A stretch of 64,000 nucleotides of DNA from Halobacteriales archaeon YIM A00013 (GCA_025041195.1 JAKCFM010000001.1:1488001-1552000), one strand, 5' to 3'; shown: positions 18,402 through 27,481, counted from the first letter of the stretch. A program made the numbers and translations. Notes: generated by a model not told the origin, from the letters alone.

Positions 18402-20107
18402 GTCGCAGGACCCTAGAAACCCAATGCGGGATTGAAACGGATGGAACAGAACACGACGGAACGTAAGTAGGTGGGTCGCAGGACCCTAGAAACCCAATGC
18501 GGGATTGAAACGAAGGGAAATGAGCGAGTGTGAGAAGGATGATGACGGTCGCAGGACCCTAGAAACCCAATGCGGGATTGAAACAGTAGTAGATGTGATG
18601 GAAGCAGACCAGAACGCTGTCGCAGGACCCTAGAAACCCAATGCGGGATTGAAACTGCACGATGATCCACGGATTAGGTTCGGGCAGAGTCGCAGGACCC
18701 TAGAAACCCAATGCGGGATTGAAACTTGCAGCTCATGACTCTTCGGGCAATGTAATCCCGCGAGGTCGCAGGACCCTAGAAACCCAATGCGGGATTGAAA
18801 CTACGAGACTAGGGATAATCGGGGTACAACAACCGTCGCAGGACCCTAGAAACCCAATGCGGGATTGAAACGAGTGATTCTGGACTTGAGCCTCCGACGC
18901 AACAGTCGCAGGACCCTAGAAACCCAATGCGGGATTGAAACCGGACACATCCCCCAACACGGGAACGGTGTCCTCTAACAGTCGCAGGACCCTAGAAACC
19001 CAATGCGGGATTGAAACTTTGCGTCTACATTCGAACCATGCTTGTTCCCGGTCGGTCGCAGGACCCTAGAAACCCAATGCGGGATTGAAACGAGTGATTC
19101 TGGACTTGAGCCTCCGACGCAACAGTCGCAGGACCCTAGAAACCCAATGCGGGATTGAAACACTCGAATTGACAGAAACAAACCGTCCTTTCTCACGTCG
19201 CAGGACCCTAGAAACCCAATGCGGGATTGAAACTCATCAACTCCAACGACACGTCTATGTCGGTCGAAGGTCGCAGGACCCTAGAAACCCAATGCGGGAT
19301 TGAAACACAATGTCAAGCTGAAGAGTTGTTGGGGTTGGGGAGTCGCAGGACCCTAGAAACCCAATGCGGGATTGAAACGCGACGACGGCGATGATGACGA
19401 TGGTGTGGACGCGGATGTCGCAGGACCCTAGAAACCCAATGCGGGATTGAAACGTTAGGAACGCATGGCTCAACGTCGATCGCAACAGTCGCAGGACCCT
19501 AGAAACCCAATGCGGGATTGAAACGAGTGCATCGAGCTGGGCGAGCGGGAGCGCCGAGACGTCGCAGGACCCTAGAAACCCAATGCGGGATTGAAACGGG
19601 GTAGCTCCTACCATATCTGGATCACGGAACCACGTCGCAGGACCCTAGAAACCCAATGCGGGATTGAAACACAGTGAATTATACCATCGAATTCAGGAGA
19701 GTTTCAGTCGCAGGACCCTAGAAACCCAATGCGGGATTGAAACCGATGGAAATTGAACCAGCAGCGCACGGTAAAACGGTCGCAGGACCCTAGAAACCCA
19801 ATGCGGGATTGAAACTTCGTCGGGATGTCCCGCTTGAGCTCGCCGACCAAGGTCGCAGGACCCTAGAAACCCAATGCGGGATTGAAACTCGTAATTATGG
19901 ATAATCTACAACTTACAATTGAGCGTCGCAGGACCCTAGAAACCCAATGCGAGATTGAAACCGTCGATCCGGTTTCAGGACCGCTCAGCTGTCTTCCGTC
20001 GCAGAACCCTAGAAACCCAAAGCGGGATTAAAACCGACCTACGTCGGCAGCAACATCGAACGTGAGAAGGGTCGCAGGACCCTAGAAACCCACTGCGGGA
20101 TTGTAAC
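18402..20107 (+). CRISPR. CRISPR array 2: 24 repeats of 37 nt, 23 spacers
   Basis: Repeat reads gtcgcaggaccctagaaacc plus caatgcgggattgaaac, ending in the crRNA handle ATTGAAAC, so transcription is on the plus strand. Repeat starts: 18402, 18475, 18548, 18619, 18689, 18765, 18835, 18905, 18981, 19055, 19125, 19197, 19270, 19342, 19417, 19488, 19561, 19634, 19707, 19779, 19852, 19925, 19998, 20071. Spacers are 33-39 nt. Spacers 7 (18872-18904) and 10 (19092-19124) are identical. The last three repeats carry one to four substitutions, marking the old end. The repeat type and the operon at 49-56 kb make this the likely type III-A guide source. Confidence 0.98.
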
Positions 20108-20143
20108 GACGAGGTCGCGGGGCCGATCGTTGGCGATCGGTAT

Positions 20144-20180
20144 GTCGCTGTACCCTAAAACTATAACCACGAAGGAGAGC
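20144..20180 (+). repeat. Strongly decayed 25th repeat of array 2
   Basis: Starting 36 nt after the last recognisable repeat, exactly one spacer length away, gtcgctgtaccctaaaacta still matches about 14 of the first 20 repeat positions; the rest is unrecognisable. It shows that the array once extended further right. Confidence 0.55.
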
Positions 20181-20186
20181 CGATTC

Positions 20187-20306
20187 ATGAGTCTTCCACA
20201 TACTGTTATCGTACAGGTGTGGCTGCCTGCACTCCTCGGACTGCTTATCTCTCCGGCCCACGACGACCAACTCAAAGCCACCTTCTCCGCACATTTGACG
20301 AACTAA
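20187..20306 (+). pseudogene. Internally deleted remnant of the SWIM-finger gene (copy 3)
   Basis: A 39-codon reading frame starts MSLPHT, like the intact gene's MSLPQF, and then jumps to LPALLGLLISPAHDD, the intact gene's C terminus (LPALLQLLVSPAHCD), before an extended tail and stop. The zinc-finger middle is missing. It has its own TATA-like sequence (ctataacc, 20161-20168), so a 39-residue peptide could in principle be made, but decay is the simpler reading. It sits just past the distal end of array 2. Confidence 0.7.
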
Positions 20307-20411
20307 ATACGACCAGTAACACCCACCGTGAGCTTCGCTCGCGGCTCTTTTTGGTCCAGATTCTTTGATTGAGAGGTGAGCTCTGCTCACCCCTCCCTCA
20401 AAAAAGGTTGG
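20236..20411 (+). repeat. Direct repeat bracketing array 2 (right copy)
   Basis: This block matches 18015-18183 in order: the SWIM-gene tail, then acaccca.cgtgagc, a T-run (ctcttttt, 20345-20352), and finally caaaaaaggttgg (20399-20411). It contains a TTC-loop hairpin followed by T residues (gagcttcgctc...cttttt), a terminator-like feature, and a perfect GGTGAGC/GCTCACC hairpin near 20373-20389. Together with the left copy it encloses the array-2 leader and all its repeats. Confidence 0.6.
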
Positions 20412-20413
20412 GG

Positions 20414-21154
20414 CTATCCTGACTCCTCACTATCGAAATCCCGTCCACCGAGTCCCACACCGGGGGTATTGATCCAGGCTTCGAGGATGGCGAACTGGGC
20501 GCGCCGGAGCCGCTCCGACAGCGCCTGATGTGACACACCGAGCGCATCAGCCACCTCATCGAGCGTCACATCCCGCGGCACCGTAAAATAGCCCAGCTCG
20601 TGTGCGGTGGTGATCGCCACGAACTGCTCGTCTGTGAGCCCAAGCGGAGCCGCTTCCGTAACGCGTGGATCGTCCGCCTGGAGATCCCGAATCCGATCAA
20701 TCGAATACGACACCCCGCTCGACTCACACCGCTCGCAAACACGGGTGAGAACGTCCCGAGACGGAAACAACAGCTCAAGATGCCACTCCGTGGCTGTGCC
20801 ATCGCCCGAGAGCAAAATCGTCTCGCCATCGATCAACAGCTCGCTGACCGACTCCACCGATTCACTCCAGTACAACCGCCAGAGCGTCCGCCCATCGGCC
20901 TCAAGAACCCGCGTCACCGACCGCAACGACTCGTCAGCGGCGAATGTCTCCGTTAGTGCCGCTACGTCCACACCCTCACTCCACACCAGCGGAAACAACG
21001 AATTGGCACCGGAAACAGCGTACTGAGCCCGCGTGATGGTGAGTGTCGGACGGGCGGCAAACGTCTCGGCGAGACCAAGCTCGCTTGCGGGAACCGTCGC
21101 CGTCACCAACGCTGGCGTGGACGAACCAGACTGGGTGTGAGAAGGACTCGTCAT
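20414..21154 (-). CDS. Bat-like transcriptional regulator with HTH_10 domain
   Basis: 246 residues from the ATG at 21154. The N-terminal two-thirds match the bacterio-opsin-activator-type sensory region (MTSPSHTQSG, TVPASELGLAETF, then VTRVLEADGRTLWRLYWSE). The C terminus is an HTH_10 domain: LTDEQFVAITTAHELGYFTV followed by VTLDEVADALGVSHQALSER. HTH_10 proteins are haloarchaeal regulators often tied to light or redox; no ligand domain such as PAS or GAF is seen here. Its end abuts the repeat block beside array 2. Confidence 0.85.
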   Translation of the reverse strand: MTSPSHTQSGSSTPALVTATVPASELGLAETFAARPTLTITRAQYAVSGANSLFPLVWSEGVDVAALTETFAADESLRSVTRVLEADGRTLWRLYWSESVESVSELLIDGETILLSGDGTATEWHLELLFPSRDVLTRVCERCESSGVSYSIDRIRDLQADDPRVTEAAPLGLTDEQFVAITTAHELGYFTVPRDVTLDEVADALGVSHQALSERLRRAQFAILEAWINTPGVGLGGRDFDSEESG

Positions 21155-21250
21155 GTAAACACGGAGTGATAATACTACGCACACAACCCCAAAAACCGTT
21201 CACCACAACTGGAATCGATTACGCCCCACGCTCAGCCCAGTAAACGCCGA

Positions 21251-22852
21251 TCAATTCTCAAATACTTCGGTAATCGTTCCAACACCTTTCGACCGACCCT
21301 CCCGGAACACGAACCGCTGGCCCTCCTCGATGACGTACGGCCGGAACTTGAACTCAACGTGGGCCTCGCCGGTATCGCCCGGCAACAGCTGTGGATCCTT
21401 CGGATAGAACGCGGCCGCCTCGCTGACGGTTTCGACGTGAACAACCGGCTCGTAGCCGTCGTTGATCCGCGTAGGATGATTCAACACCATCACCTCTGCG
21501 TCGAACGACCGCACTGGAGTGGGATCAACATCCGCCGGCAGTAACACCATCCCGCGCTCTACAGCCGACTCGCGAACGCCCTTGAGCGCAATGCCGACGA
21601 TGCGACCCGCGCGCGCCTGATCAACCCGGTGGTAATGCATCTCGATCGAGCGAACCTCAACCTGCTGGAACGAGCCATCCGGCATCGGCCCGACCTGCAG
21701 CTGATCGCCAGCCGAAACCGTCCCGGATCTGATCGTCCCCGACGCAACCGCACCAACGCCGGTTACGTTGTACGTCCGATCGATATACATCGAAAACCGA
21801 CCATCACCAGTGTCGGTCTTTGGCAACCGCTCGAACAGCTCGTCAAGAACGCCGAGACCCTCCTTCGTGACCGCACTCGTCGTGACGATCGGAACGATTC
21901 GCTCGGAAATCTCCTCGATGGCACTGTCAACGCCGTACCGATCAACGACCAGCGGGGAGCGATCAGCATCACGCAAGAGCCGCTCAACCGACCGAAGAAC
22001 TTCCTGCACACGATCTGGTTGCACCATATCCACCTTCGTGATGGCGACGATCGTTGGCAGTTCCGTCGCGAGGAGAATCCCAAGATGTTCGCGCGTGGTG
22101 CGCGTCGGCCCATCATCAGCGGCGATCGTCAACAAGCCATAATCGAGCTTCTGCCCGACGAGCCCACGGATCGTCGTCCGTAACCAGGGTTCGTGACCCA
22201 CCGTGTCGACGAACGACACGAGCCGATCAGCCGTTTCGACGACGTGTGCACGATCTTCCTTCCGATTGGGATTCGGTGCGTGAACCGGCCCGTCGTCATC
22301 GAACCCATACACGCCATAGGAGAGATCAGCAGAAAGCCCGCGCTCGACTTCGTGAGGCTGGACGTCGAGAAACCCACGCGTCCCGCCTTCACCGTCATCC
22401 GCCCGCCCGGTGACAAGCGAGCCAACGAGCGTGGATTTGCCGTGATCAACGTGGCCAGCCGTCCCGACAACAATGTGCGCATCGTCAGTGTCGAGCATGG
22501 CTCCCTCTTTGACGTGCGCAACGCCAACGCGGCCCGCATCGCCTACTGGCCACGTCTGGACGGTGTCGATGTGTGCGCCAGCCTGCTCGGCAAGCAACGA
22601 GAGAACATCCATCGACTCTGAAAACGTTTCGGCATCAATCCCCGCGAGTCCGCCATCATCCGTTGCCCCGACGACGTAGGTGGCTTCGCCATCGCCAGAT
22701 AAGACGCGATGGCGCAACTGCGCGACGAGACTTTCGAGCCGGCCATCGGCCAGATGAACGTCCCGAGTGAGCCGTTCTTTGAACTCAATGCTGCCACCCT
22801 CCTGCTCTCCGCGCTCGAGGGCGGTTTCGAGCACGGCCCGGTCAGGGCTCAT
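21251..22852 (-). CDS. GTPBP1-like translational GTPase
   Basis: 533 residues from the ATG at 22852 (MSPDRAVLETALERGEQEGG); in-frame upstream codons look non-conserved. After a 125-residue N-terminal domain comes the EF-Tu-type G domain: G1 GHVDHGKSTLVGS (about residues 133-145), DTVGHEPWLRT (G3) and ITKVDMVQ (G4). EF-Tu-like domains 2 and 3 follow, ending in EGRSKGVGTITEVF. Members of this archaeal group resemble eukaryotic GTPBP1/2, which act on ribosomes or RNA decay; the haloarchaeal role is not established. It is 63 bp from the phosphoglycolate phosphatase gene. Confidence 0.87.
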   Translation of the reverse strand: MSPDRAVLETALERGEQEGGSIEFKERLTRDVHLADGRLESLVAQLRHRVLSGDGEATYVVGATDDGGLAGIDAETFSESMDVLSLLAEQAGAHIDTVQTWPVGDAGRVGVAHVKEGAMLDTDDAHIVVGTAGHVDHGKSTLVGSLVTGRADDGEGGTRGFLDVQPHEVERGLSADLSYGVYGFDDDGPVHAPNPNRKEDRAHVVETADRLVSFVDTVGHEPWLRTTIRGLVGQKLDYGLLTIAADDGPTRTTREHLGILLATELPTIVAITKVDMVQPDRVQEVLRSVERLLRDADRSPLVVDRYGVDSAIEEISERIVPIVTTSAVTKEGLGVLDELFERLPKTDTGDGRFSMYIDRTYNVTGVGAVASGTIRSGTVSAGDQLQVGPMPDGSFQQVEVRSIEMHYHRVDQARAGRIVGIALKGVRESAVERGMVLLPADVDPTPVRSFDAEVMVLNHPTRINDGYEPVVHVETVSEAAAFYPKDPQLLPGDTGEAHVEFKFRPYVIEEGQRFVFREGRSKGVGTITEVFEN

Positions 22853-22915
22853 TGGTACCTGGTAACGGTTGAATGAATAAAAGATTTCCCGAAGGCGTGC
22901 GAACTGTACGCACAC

Positions 22916-23590
22916 TCACCGATCAGCGACCGATTCGAGTGCTTCGAGAACGCCACTCGCATAACCGCTGGACGTTTGTCGGTCAGCGACCGCAGCGGCG
23001 CGCTCGTCTGCGTTGGCAACCGCGATTGCCTCGCCTGCAACTTCGAACATCGCAACGTCGTTCTCCGAATCGCCGATCGCAAGCACCGACGACGGATTGA
23101 TCGACAACCGACCACAGAGTTCGCACAGCCCAGCACCTTTATCGATCGACGGGTCGGTCAGATGATACGCATATCCAGTGTCGAACACGCGAAGCCCGGC
23201 GTCGTGTGCGAGCTCTCGCAACGGTTCGAGTGGCTGATCGATGGCGACAGCATACTCAGTCTCTCGCCAGCGATTGATGAGATCTGCACCACCCCACCCA
23301 GTTTCATAGCCCGCTTCCCGATACCGTTCGATCACGCGCTGGGCCCGAGATCGATCACCGACGATCGTCAGCTCCTCGTCATCGACCGTATAAATCGCCC
23401 CGCCGTTTTCGGCGATGACACGGGTTGGAATGCCGATAAAATCACACAAACCAATCGGATACGGGATCGATTTCCCAGTTGCGATGATTACGGGGCCATC
23501 CCACGCACGCAGCGGGTCAAACACCCGCGGATCGATTGATCCGTCGGGTCGCGTCAGCGTTCCATCAATATCGACAGCGAGTGGCTGCAT
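22916..23590 (-). CDS. Phosphoglycolate phosphatase (archaeal HAD type)
   Basis: 224 residues. Motif I of the haloacid dehalogenase family is at the N terminus ([16 protein letters not shown]), and motifs III/IV are in [15 protein letters not shown] and [14 protein letters not shown]. The size and the cap segment (about residues 85-150) fit archaeal PGPase, a cofactor-type phosphatase that removes phosphate from 2-phosphoglycolate; sugar-phosphate specificity cannot be excluded. It precedes the GTPase gene on the same strand by 63 bp and may be cotranscribed with it. Confidence 0.88.
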   Translation of the reverse strand: MQPLAVDIDGTLTRPDGSIDPRVFDPLRAWDGPVIIATGKSIPYPIGLCDFIGIPTRVIAENGGAIYTVDDEELTIVGDRSRAQRVIERYREAGYETGWGGADLINRWRETEYAVAIDQPLEPLRELAHDAGLRVFDTGYAYHLTDPSIDKGAGLCELCGRLSINPSSVLAIGDSENDVAMFEVAGEAIAVANADERAAAVADRQTSSGYASGVLEALESVADR

Positions 23591-23627
23591 GGCTGTACTA
23601 GCGAAACCGTGCGAAAGAACGAATCGA

Positions 23628-24161
23628 TCAGGAACTGAGCCGTTCGTACGCCTCGGTCACCCGATGAAACGCGTCAGCATCACCGCTATCAGCATCAGGA
23701 TGGACCGTTTTGACTTTCTCACGATAGGCGCGTTTGATGGCGGACTGATCCGCATCTTCGCCGAGATCGAGAACGTCGTAGGCCTCCGCAGTTGAGAGTC
23801 CGGACGGCTCCGTCGGGGGAGCTTGCTGGCGTTGAGCCTGCTCATACTGGGCCTGCTGATACTGCGCCCGCTGGCGCGCCCGACGGCGTCGTGATCGAAA
23901 CGGACCGCGTGGGCCAGCACCGAATCCGCCGCGGCCGGGGTCCGCACCGGACGATCGAGAGCGATTTGCCGTGCGAACGACGCGCTCGCGGAGCCGACCG
24001 CTCGCGTGTTGATACAACACGTACGTTGTCACGCCAAACATGGTGGTAAGCAAAAACGCAAATGGCTCGAACACGATCCCAACCATCGCTGTCAGCACTG
24101 TGAGACCGCAAAACACCGCAGTCAGCCCGACGATGAGCCACCGACGTGTCACTATGCGCAT
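23628..24161 (-). CDS. Membrane-anchored J-domain (DnaJ-like) protein
   Basis: 177 residues from the ATG at 24161. Two adjacent hydrophobic helices ([20 protein letters not shown], then [19 protein letters not shown]) occupy residues about 8-45, followed by a basic linker with Gln/Ala/Tyr repeats ([17 protein letters not shown]). A J domain fills the C terminus, with the essential HPD in [20 protein letters not shown]. It would recruit an Hsp70 to the membrane. Upstream alternative starts read through a non-conserved leader. Confidence 0.85.
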   Translation of the reverse strand: MRIVTRRWLIVGLTAVFCGLTVLTAMVGIVFEPFAFLLTTMFGVTTYVLYQHASGRLRERVVRTANRSRSSGADPGRGGFGAGPRGPFRSRRRRARQRAQYQQAQYEQAQRQQAPPTEPSGLSTAEAYDVLDLGEDADQSAIKRAYREKVKTVHPDADSGDADAFHRVTEAYERLSS

Positions 24162-24243
24162 GTAGTTTCTAGAGGGGGTTTTGTGTTTCGGTGGTCCGGC
24201 AATCGGCGACGGGTTCTTCACCTGTGAGATGGTATCATTGAAC

Positions 24244-24420
24244 ATGAGTGTAAGTGGCCTCTGTGCGCTCTGTTCACGACCAGAGATCGTCGATGGCTGC
24301 AACCGGTGTGGGCGACTCGTCTGTGAGGACCACTACGATCGAGACAGCGGCTGGTGTACGGACTGTCGAGCAACGGTCACACCAGAAACTGTGGACGAAA
24401 CGAAGACCTATCAGCTGTAG
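24244..24420 (+). CDS. Small zinc-finger protein (58 residues)
   Basis: MSVSGLCALCSRPEIVDGCN, then RCGRLVCEDHYDRDSGWCTD: seven Cys and one His arranged C-x2-C, C-x2-C, C-x2-H and C-x2-C, able to hold two zinc ions like a compact B-box/RING-like module. It is encoded opposite the J-domain gene's 5' side and is 6 bp from the convergent HxlR regulator gene. No known partner; small zinc proteins are abundant in haloarchaea. Confidence 0.65.
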   Translation: MSVSGLCALCSRPEIVDGCNRCGRLVCEDHYDRDSGWCTDCRATVTPETVDETKTYQL

Positions 24421-24426
24421 TCCCGC

Positions 24427-24789
24427 TCACTCCGACGCCGCAAGATACGATGCCCCCCATTTGCCCATTGCCTCGATGACGGGTTCGAGTGATTGCCCTT
24501 GCGCGGTGAGTCCATACTCAACGCGGAACGGCTTTTCACTCACCACCCGACGCTCGATGATGTCTTTCGCCTCAAGATCTTCGAGTGACTCGGAGAGTAC
24601 TGTACTCGAAATCGGTTCGAGATCTCGTTCGAGGTCGTTGAATCCGAGCGGACCGATATCTAACAGCCGATGAACGATCACTGGATGCCACTTTCTGCCG
24701 ATGAGCCGGGCTGTGCAGGAGACTGAACAGAAGCTATTGTCTCGACACCAACCGGCCACACACCCCTCACGTTCGTACCCATTACGCAT
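24427..24789 (-). CDS. HxlR-family winged-helix transcriptional regulator
   Basis: 120 residues. After a Cys-rich start (CVAGWCRDNSFCSVSCTARL) the winged helix is typical of HxlR: IGRKWHPVIVHRLLDIGPLG, FNDLERDLEPISSTVLSESL and a wing with PFRVEYGLTAQGQSLE. HxlR proteins often sense thiols, aldehydes or quinones through such N-terminal cysteines. It ends 6 bp from the zinc-finger gene. The target cannot be deduced; the gap upstream carries no obvious candidate. Confidence 0.85.
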   Translation of the reverse strand: MRNGYEREGCVAGWCRDNSFCSVSCTARLIGRKWHPVIVHRLLDIGPLGFNDLERDLEPISSTVLSESLEDLEAKDIIERRVVSEKPFRVEYGLTAQGQSLEPVIEAMGKWGASYLAASE

Positions 24790-25180
24790 ACTGTATATTT
24801 CAACAACAGCAGAGTAGTTAATGTTGGTGACATTCAGGTCAGCAGTCGCTGAGTAGGTTAGCCGATGGGTAGCTTAGCTTTAGGTGGCTTCCAGTCTGAG
24901 CATCAACTGGGCGTTGGACACCTCCCGCGCCCGTCGATCGCCGACACTCCCCCCGTCGAACGGTGTCGTCAAGCAAAGACGACACCCGTTTGACCGCTAC
25001 TCGAATCGTTCAGGTTCGTGGGCATCGTGATCGGAAGTCATCACCGCTGACGATCTCGGTCACACGACACCGATGGCGATCGTCTCGTGGTCTGATCGCC
25101 ACGATCTGTTCGGATGCCCCTCACCACCGGAAGTTGCCTGCAGTGCCCACCGCTTCCGGTCCTATTGTTCTCGCAGAGAG
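24790..25180. other. Intergenic stretch, no gene recognised
   Basis: About 390 bp between the HxlR regulator and pyrF. No convincing reading frame continues a known family. A tatatttcaacaacagc segment near 24791 probably belongs to the HxlR promoter. The remainder is G/C-rich without tRNA-like or strong hairpin structure that I can see. Confidence 0.35.
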
Positions 25181-25969
25181 TCACCGAAACGAATTGAGCT
25201 GTCGTTTGAGCTGTTTGGCCGCCTGTCCGGCCGCAGTTGCGAACTGTTCGCCAGCACCGGCGAAAATTATCCCGCGTGAGGAGTTGATAACGCCAACGCC
25301 ATCGGCCAATCCGTGCGTGACGGCCGCCTCAGCGTCACCGCCCTGCGCACCAACGCCCGGAACCAGAAACGGGAGTGCTGGAACCCGCTCGCGGACGGAT
25401 TCGAGCTCATCGGGCGTCGTTGCCCCAACAACGAGGCCGACGTTATCGTGTTCGTTCCACATTGCGCCAAGCTCAGCCACCCGTTCGTACAGCAGTTCGC
25501 CGCTGTCGAGTTCGAGGTCCTGGAGGTCTGCGCCGCCGGTGTTCGACGTTCGACAGAGCAAGAACACGCCGCTGTCGGTTCGTGAAAGGAACGGCTGGAG
25601 CGAATCCTGGCCCATATACGGATTTGCGGTGATGGCATCAGCGCGATCCAACAGTTTGGCGTACTGCCGTGCGGTGTTGCCGATATCCGCCCGTTTCGCG
25701 TCGAGAATCACCGGAACATCCTTGCCATGGGCGTAGGCAATCGTTTCTTCGAGTGCCCGCCAGCCGTCGGGGTCCTCATAGAAGGCGACGTTGGGCTTGA
25801 ATGCGGCCGCGTGCTCGTGTGTGGCGTCAATAATCCGACGGTTGAACGCCCATCGTGGCAGCTCATACTCGATAAGGTGTTCGGGGAGGCGGTCGAGATC
25901 TGGATCGAGGCCAACGCTGACGACGCTGTCAACGTCGTGGATGCGCTCACGAAGTCGGTCGAAGAACAT
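25181..25969 (-). CDS. pyrF: Orotidine 5'-phosphate decarboxylase
   Basis: 262 residues. It starts MFFDRLRERIHDVDSVVSVG and carries the catalytic DAKRADIGNTARQYAKLLD motif of type 2 OMP decarboxylases, the phosphate-binding AFKPNVAFYEDP region, and VVGATTPDELE with LPFLVPGVGAQGGD near the C terminus. It makes UMP in the last step of pyrimidine synthesis. It is a single gene on the minus strand, with another minus-strand gene 48 bp upstream. Confidence 0.95.
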   Translation of the reverse strand: MFFDRLRERIHDVDSVVSVGLDPDLDRLPEHLIEYELPRWAFNRRIIDATHEHAAAFKPNVAFYEDPDGWRALEETIAYAHGKDVPVILDAKRADIGNTARQYAKLLDRADAITANPYMGQDSLQPFLSRTDSGVFLLCRTSNTGGADLQDLELDSGELLYERVAELGAMWNEHDNVGLVVGATTPDELESVRERVPALPFLVPGVGAQGGDAEAAVTHGLADGVGVINSSRGIIFAGAGEQFATAAGQAAKQLKRQLNSFR

Positions 25970-26017
25970 GGATGTGTAATGGATCCCGGTACTGAGAGTG
26001 CTTTCGACTCGACGTGG

Positions 26018-26386
26018 TCAGACGGCAATCGCCTCGAATACCCCGAGCACGCGTTTTACACCGGCGCCGTCGGGGACGAACACCAGCAATCCCGGCGGAT
26101 TCGAACGAGGACGAACGCGTAACGAGGTCGATTCGGCGGCCGTTCTGACCGATGTTGTTGAGTCGTTGAACTCTACCCGGATGCGATCTTTCTGGAGATA
26201 CACTGACGCAACGCGTTCATCATCGTACGCCACGCCGTACGCGAACGTCCCATCAACGCTTGGCTCTGCGTCCGGAACCACATCCACCACTGACAGCGAC
26301 GACAGCGGGCCATCCTCGCGAGCGGTGAGTTCGCTGGACAACAGCTCTCCGATTCGACGACCGTCGAGCGCACGATCCGGACTCAT
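26018..26386 (-). CDS. Conserved haloarchaeal protein, unknown function
   Basis: 122 residues beginning MSPDRALDGRRIGELLSSEL, a single compact alpha/beta domain with hydrophobic strands (FAYGVAYDDERVASVYLQKD, then IRVEFND). No Cys or membrane helix. It ends with LLVFVPDGAGVKRVLGVFEA. I do not recognise the family. It is upstream of pyrF in the same direction, so the two could share a transcript. Confidence 0.6.
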   Translation of the reverse strand: MSPDRALDGRRIGELLSSELTAREDGPLSSLSVVDVVPDAEPSVDGTFAYGVAYDDERVASVYLQKDRIRVEFNDSTTSVRTAAESTSLRVRPRSNPPGLLVFVPDGAGVKRVLGVFEAIAV

Positions 26387-26417
26387 GCGGCTGGCTTTGG
26401 CGCGCGCTCCTAAAGGG

Positions 26418-27112
26418 CTACCTCATCGCATCGAGACCAGCACGGAGCTGGTCGCGCCACGATGATCTGAACGCCTGAAACATTTGTCGCCAGTCGGTCG
26501 CAAGGGCGTCCGATAGCGCTTCGTTTGCGTCATCGAAGACCCCACTACCATGCCCAAGGATGATCCGCTCGGGAGAAACGTCCGACAACACCGACGGCGG
26601 CCTGAGACGCGCCGGGAGAAAGAACCCAACGCGCTCGGTGTCCACGGTTACCATCTCCAACGTCGAAAGACAATCCGGAACGTACAGTGTGCGATCCGAC
26701 GATCGATACGCAATTCCCTCCGTGTGCCCGGGAGTAAGCGAGACGCCGTAACGACAAATCCGGCATCGCCGAACGTCTCATCGAATCGCTCGACAGGGGC
26801 GTCGAGGCGGGATTCAACCCGGTTCATCCATGCAGGCACCCAGACAGGCACGTCGTATCTGTTCGCAAAAACGTCGGCGTCACGAGCGTGAAAGTTCGAT
26901 AACACCACTACACCAGTGACCGAGCCGAGCCCGTCGATCAGGGATTCAACGTCCGGCGCATCGAGCGGATCGAGCAGCCAGACGCCACCGCCCTCGCCAC
27001 GGACTGCGTGGCTGGCGCGCGCGCCCGTCTCTTCAGGGTGAGCGATCCAGCCAACCCCATCCTCCCAGCGATCGATTACTCGAAATCCATCAGATCGTGC
27101 GCGGTGATACAT
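26418..27112 (-). pseudogene. Frameshifted metallo-beta-lactamase-like gene
   Basis: Two minus-strand frames join into one protein. The first starts MYHRARSDGFRVIDRWEDGV at 27112 and reads to about ASRLL near 26735; the second continues TPGHTEGIAYRSSDRTLYVP, then DCLSTLEMVTVDTERVGFFL to the stop at 26418, containing RIILGHGSGVFDDANE. TPGHTEG and LGHG are what a metallo-beta-lactamase-fold protein should have there, so one indel (net minus 1 or plus 2) near 26725-26740 breaks it. The first frame otherwise ends in nonsense (IVFRRWRW). The His ligands of the first metal motif (HxHxDH) are replaced (FHARDADVF), so even the parent may be non-catalytic. It could also be a sequence error. Confidence 0.75.
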
Positions 27113-27157
27113 CTAACAGATGCACTGAAGACGGCCCCCAAAACTGTTCCGTTCAGC

Positions 27158-27436
27158 CTACAACTTCCGCTCGGCGTCGTCTGCGAGCTCTTGCATTCGT
27201 TTTCCAATCCGTCCAGCACTCGAGAACTCGTCTTCGCTCATCGCCGTAGCAAGCGCGTTCCCAAGGACGAAAACAGCGTGCTTGTGCTCACTTTTCGATT
27301 TGTGAACGTCATCCGGAGAGACACTCAACTCATCGTACGGATCGAACAACGAGCTGTTGATCCCGTCCTGTTCTCGGAAATACTCCATAATAATGACCAT
27401 TTGATTGTGTAACTCCAGCAGCTCGTCCTTATGCAT
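27158..27436 (-). CDS. UPF0058 family protein
   Basis: 92 residues, MHKDELLELHNQMVIIMEYF onward, with the family-defining His and Glu-rich helices and KSEHKHAVFVLGNALATAMS. UPF0058 proteins are small archaeal helical proteins of unknown function whose conserved His/Glu could bind metal. Stands alone between the frameshifted gene and the RHH gene. Confidence 0.82.
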   Translation of the reverse strand: MHKDELLELHNQMVIIMEYFREQDGINSSLFDPYDELSVSPDDVHKSKSEHKHAVFVLGNALATAMSEDEFSSAGRIGKRMQELADDAERKL

Positions 27437-27481
27437 GAATGAAACAACTCGCGGTGAAGGTTTAAGGGTTACTGATACCTG

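Noticed and set aside
18413-19614. Open frames through CRISPR array 2 (repeating FQSRIGFLGSCD)
   Set aside because: Translated CRISPR repeats and spacers, not protein genes.
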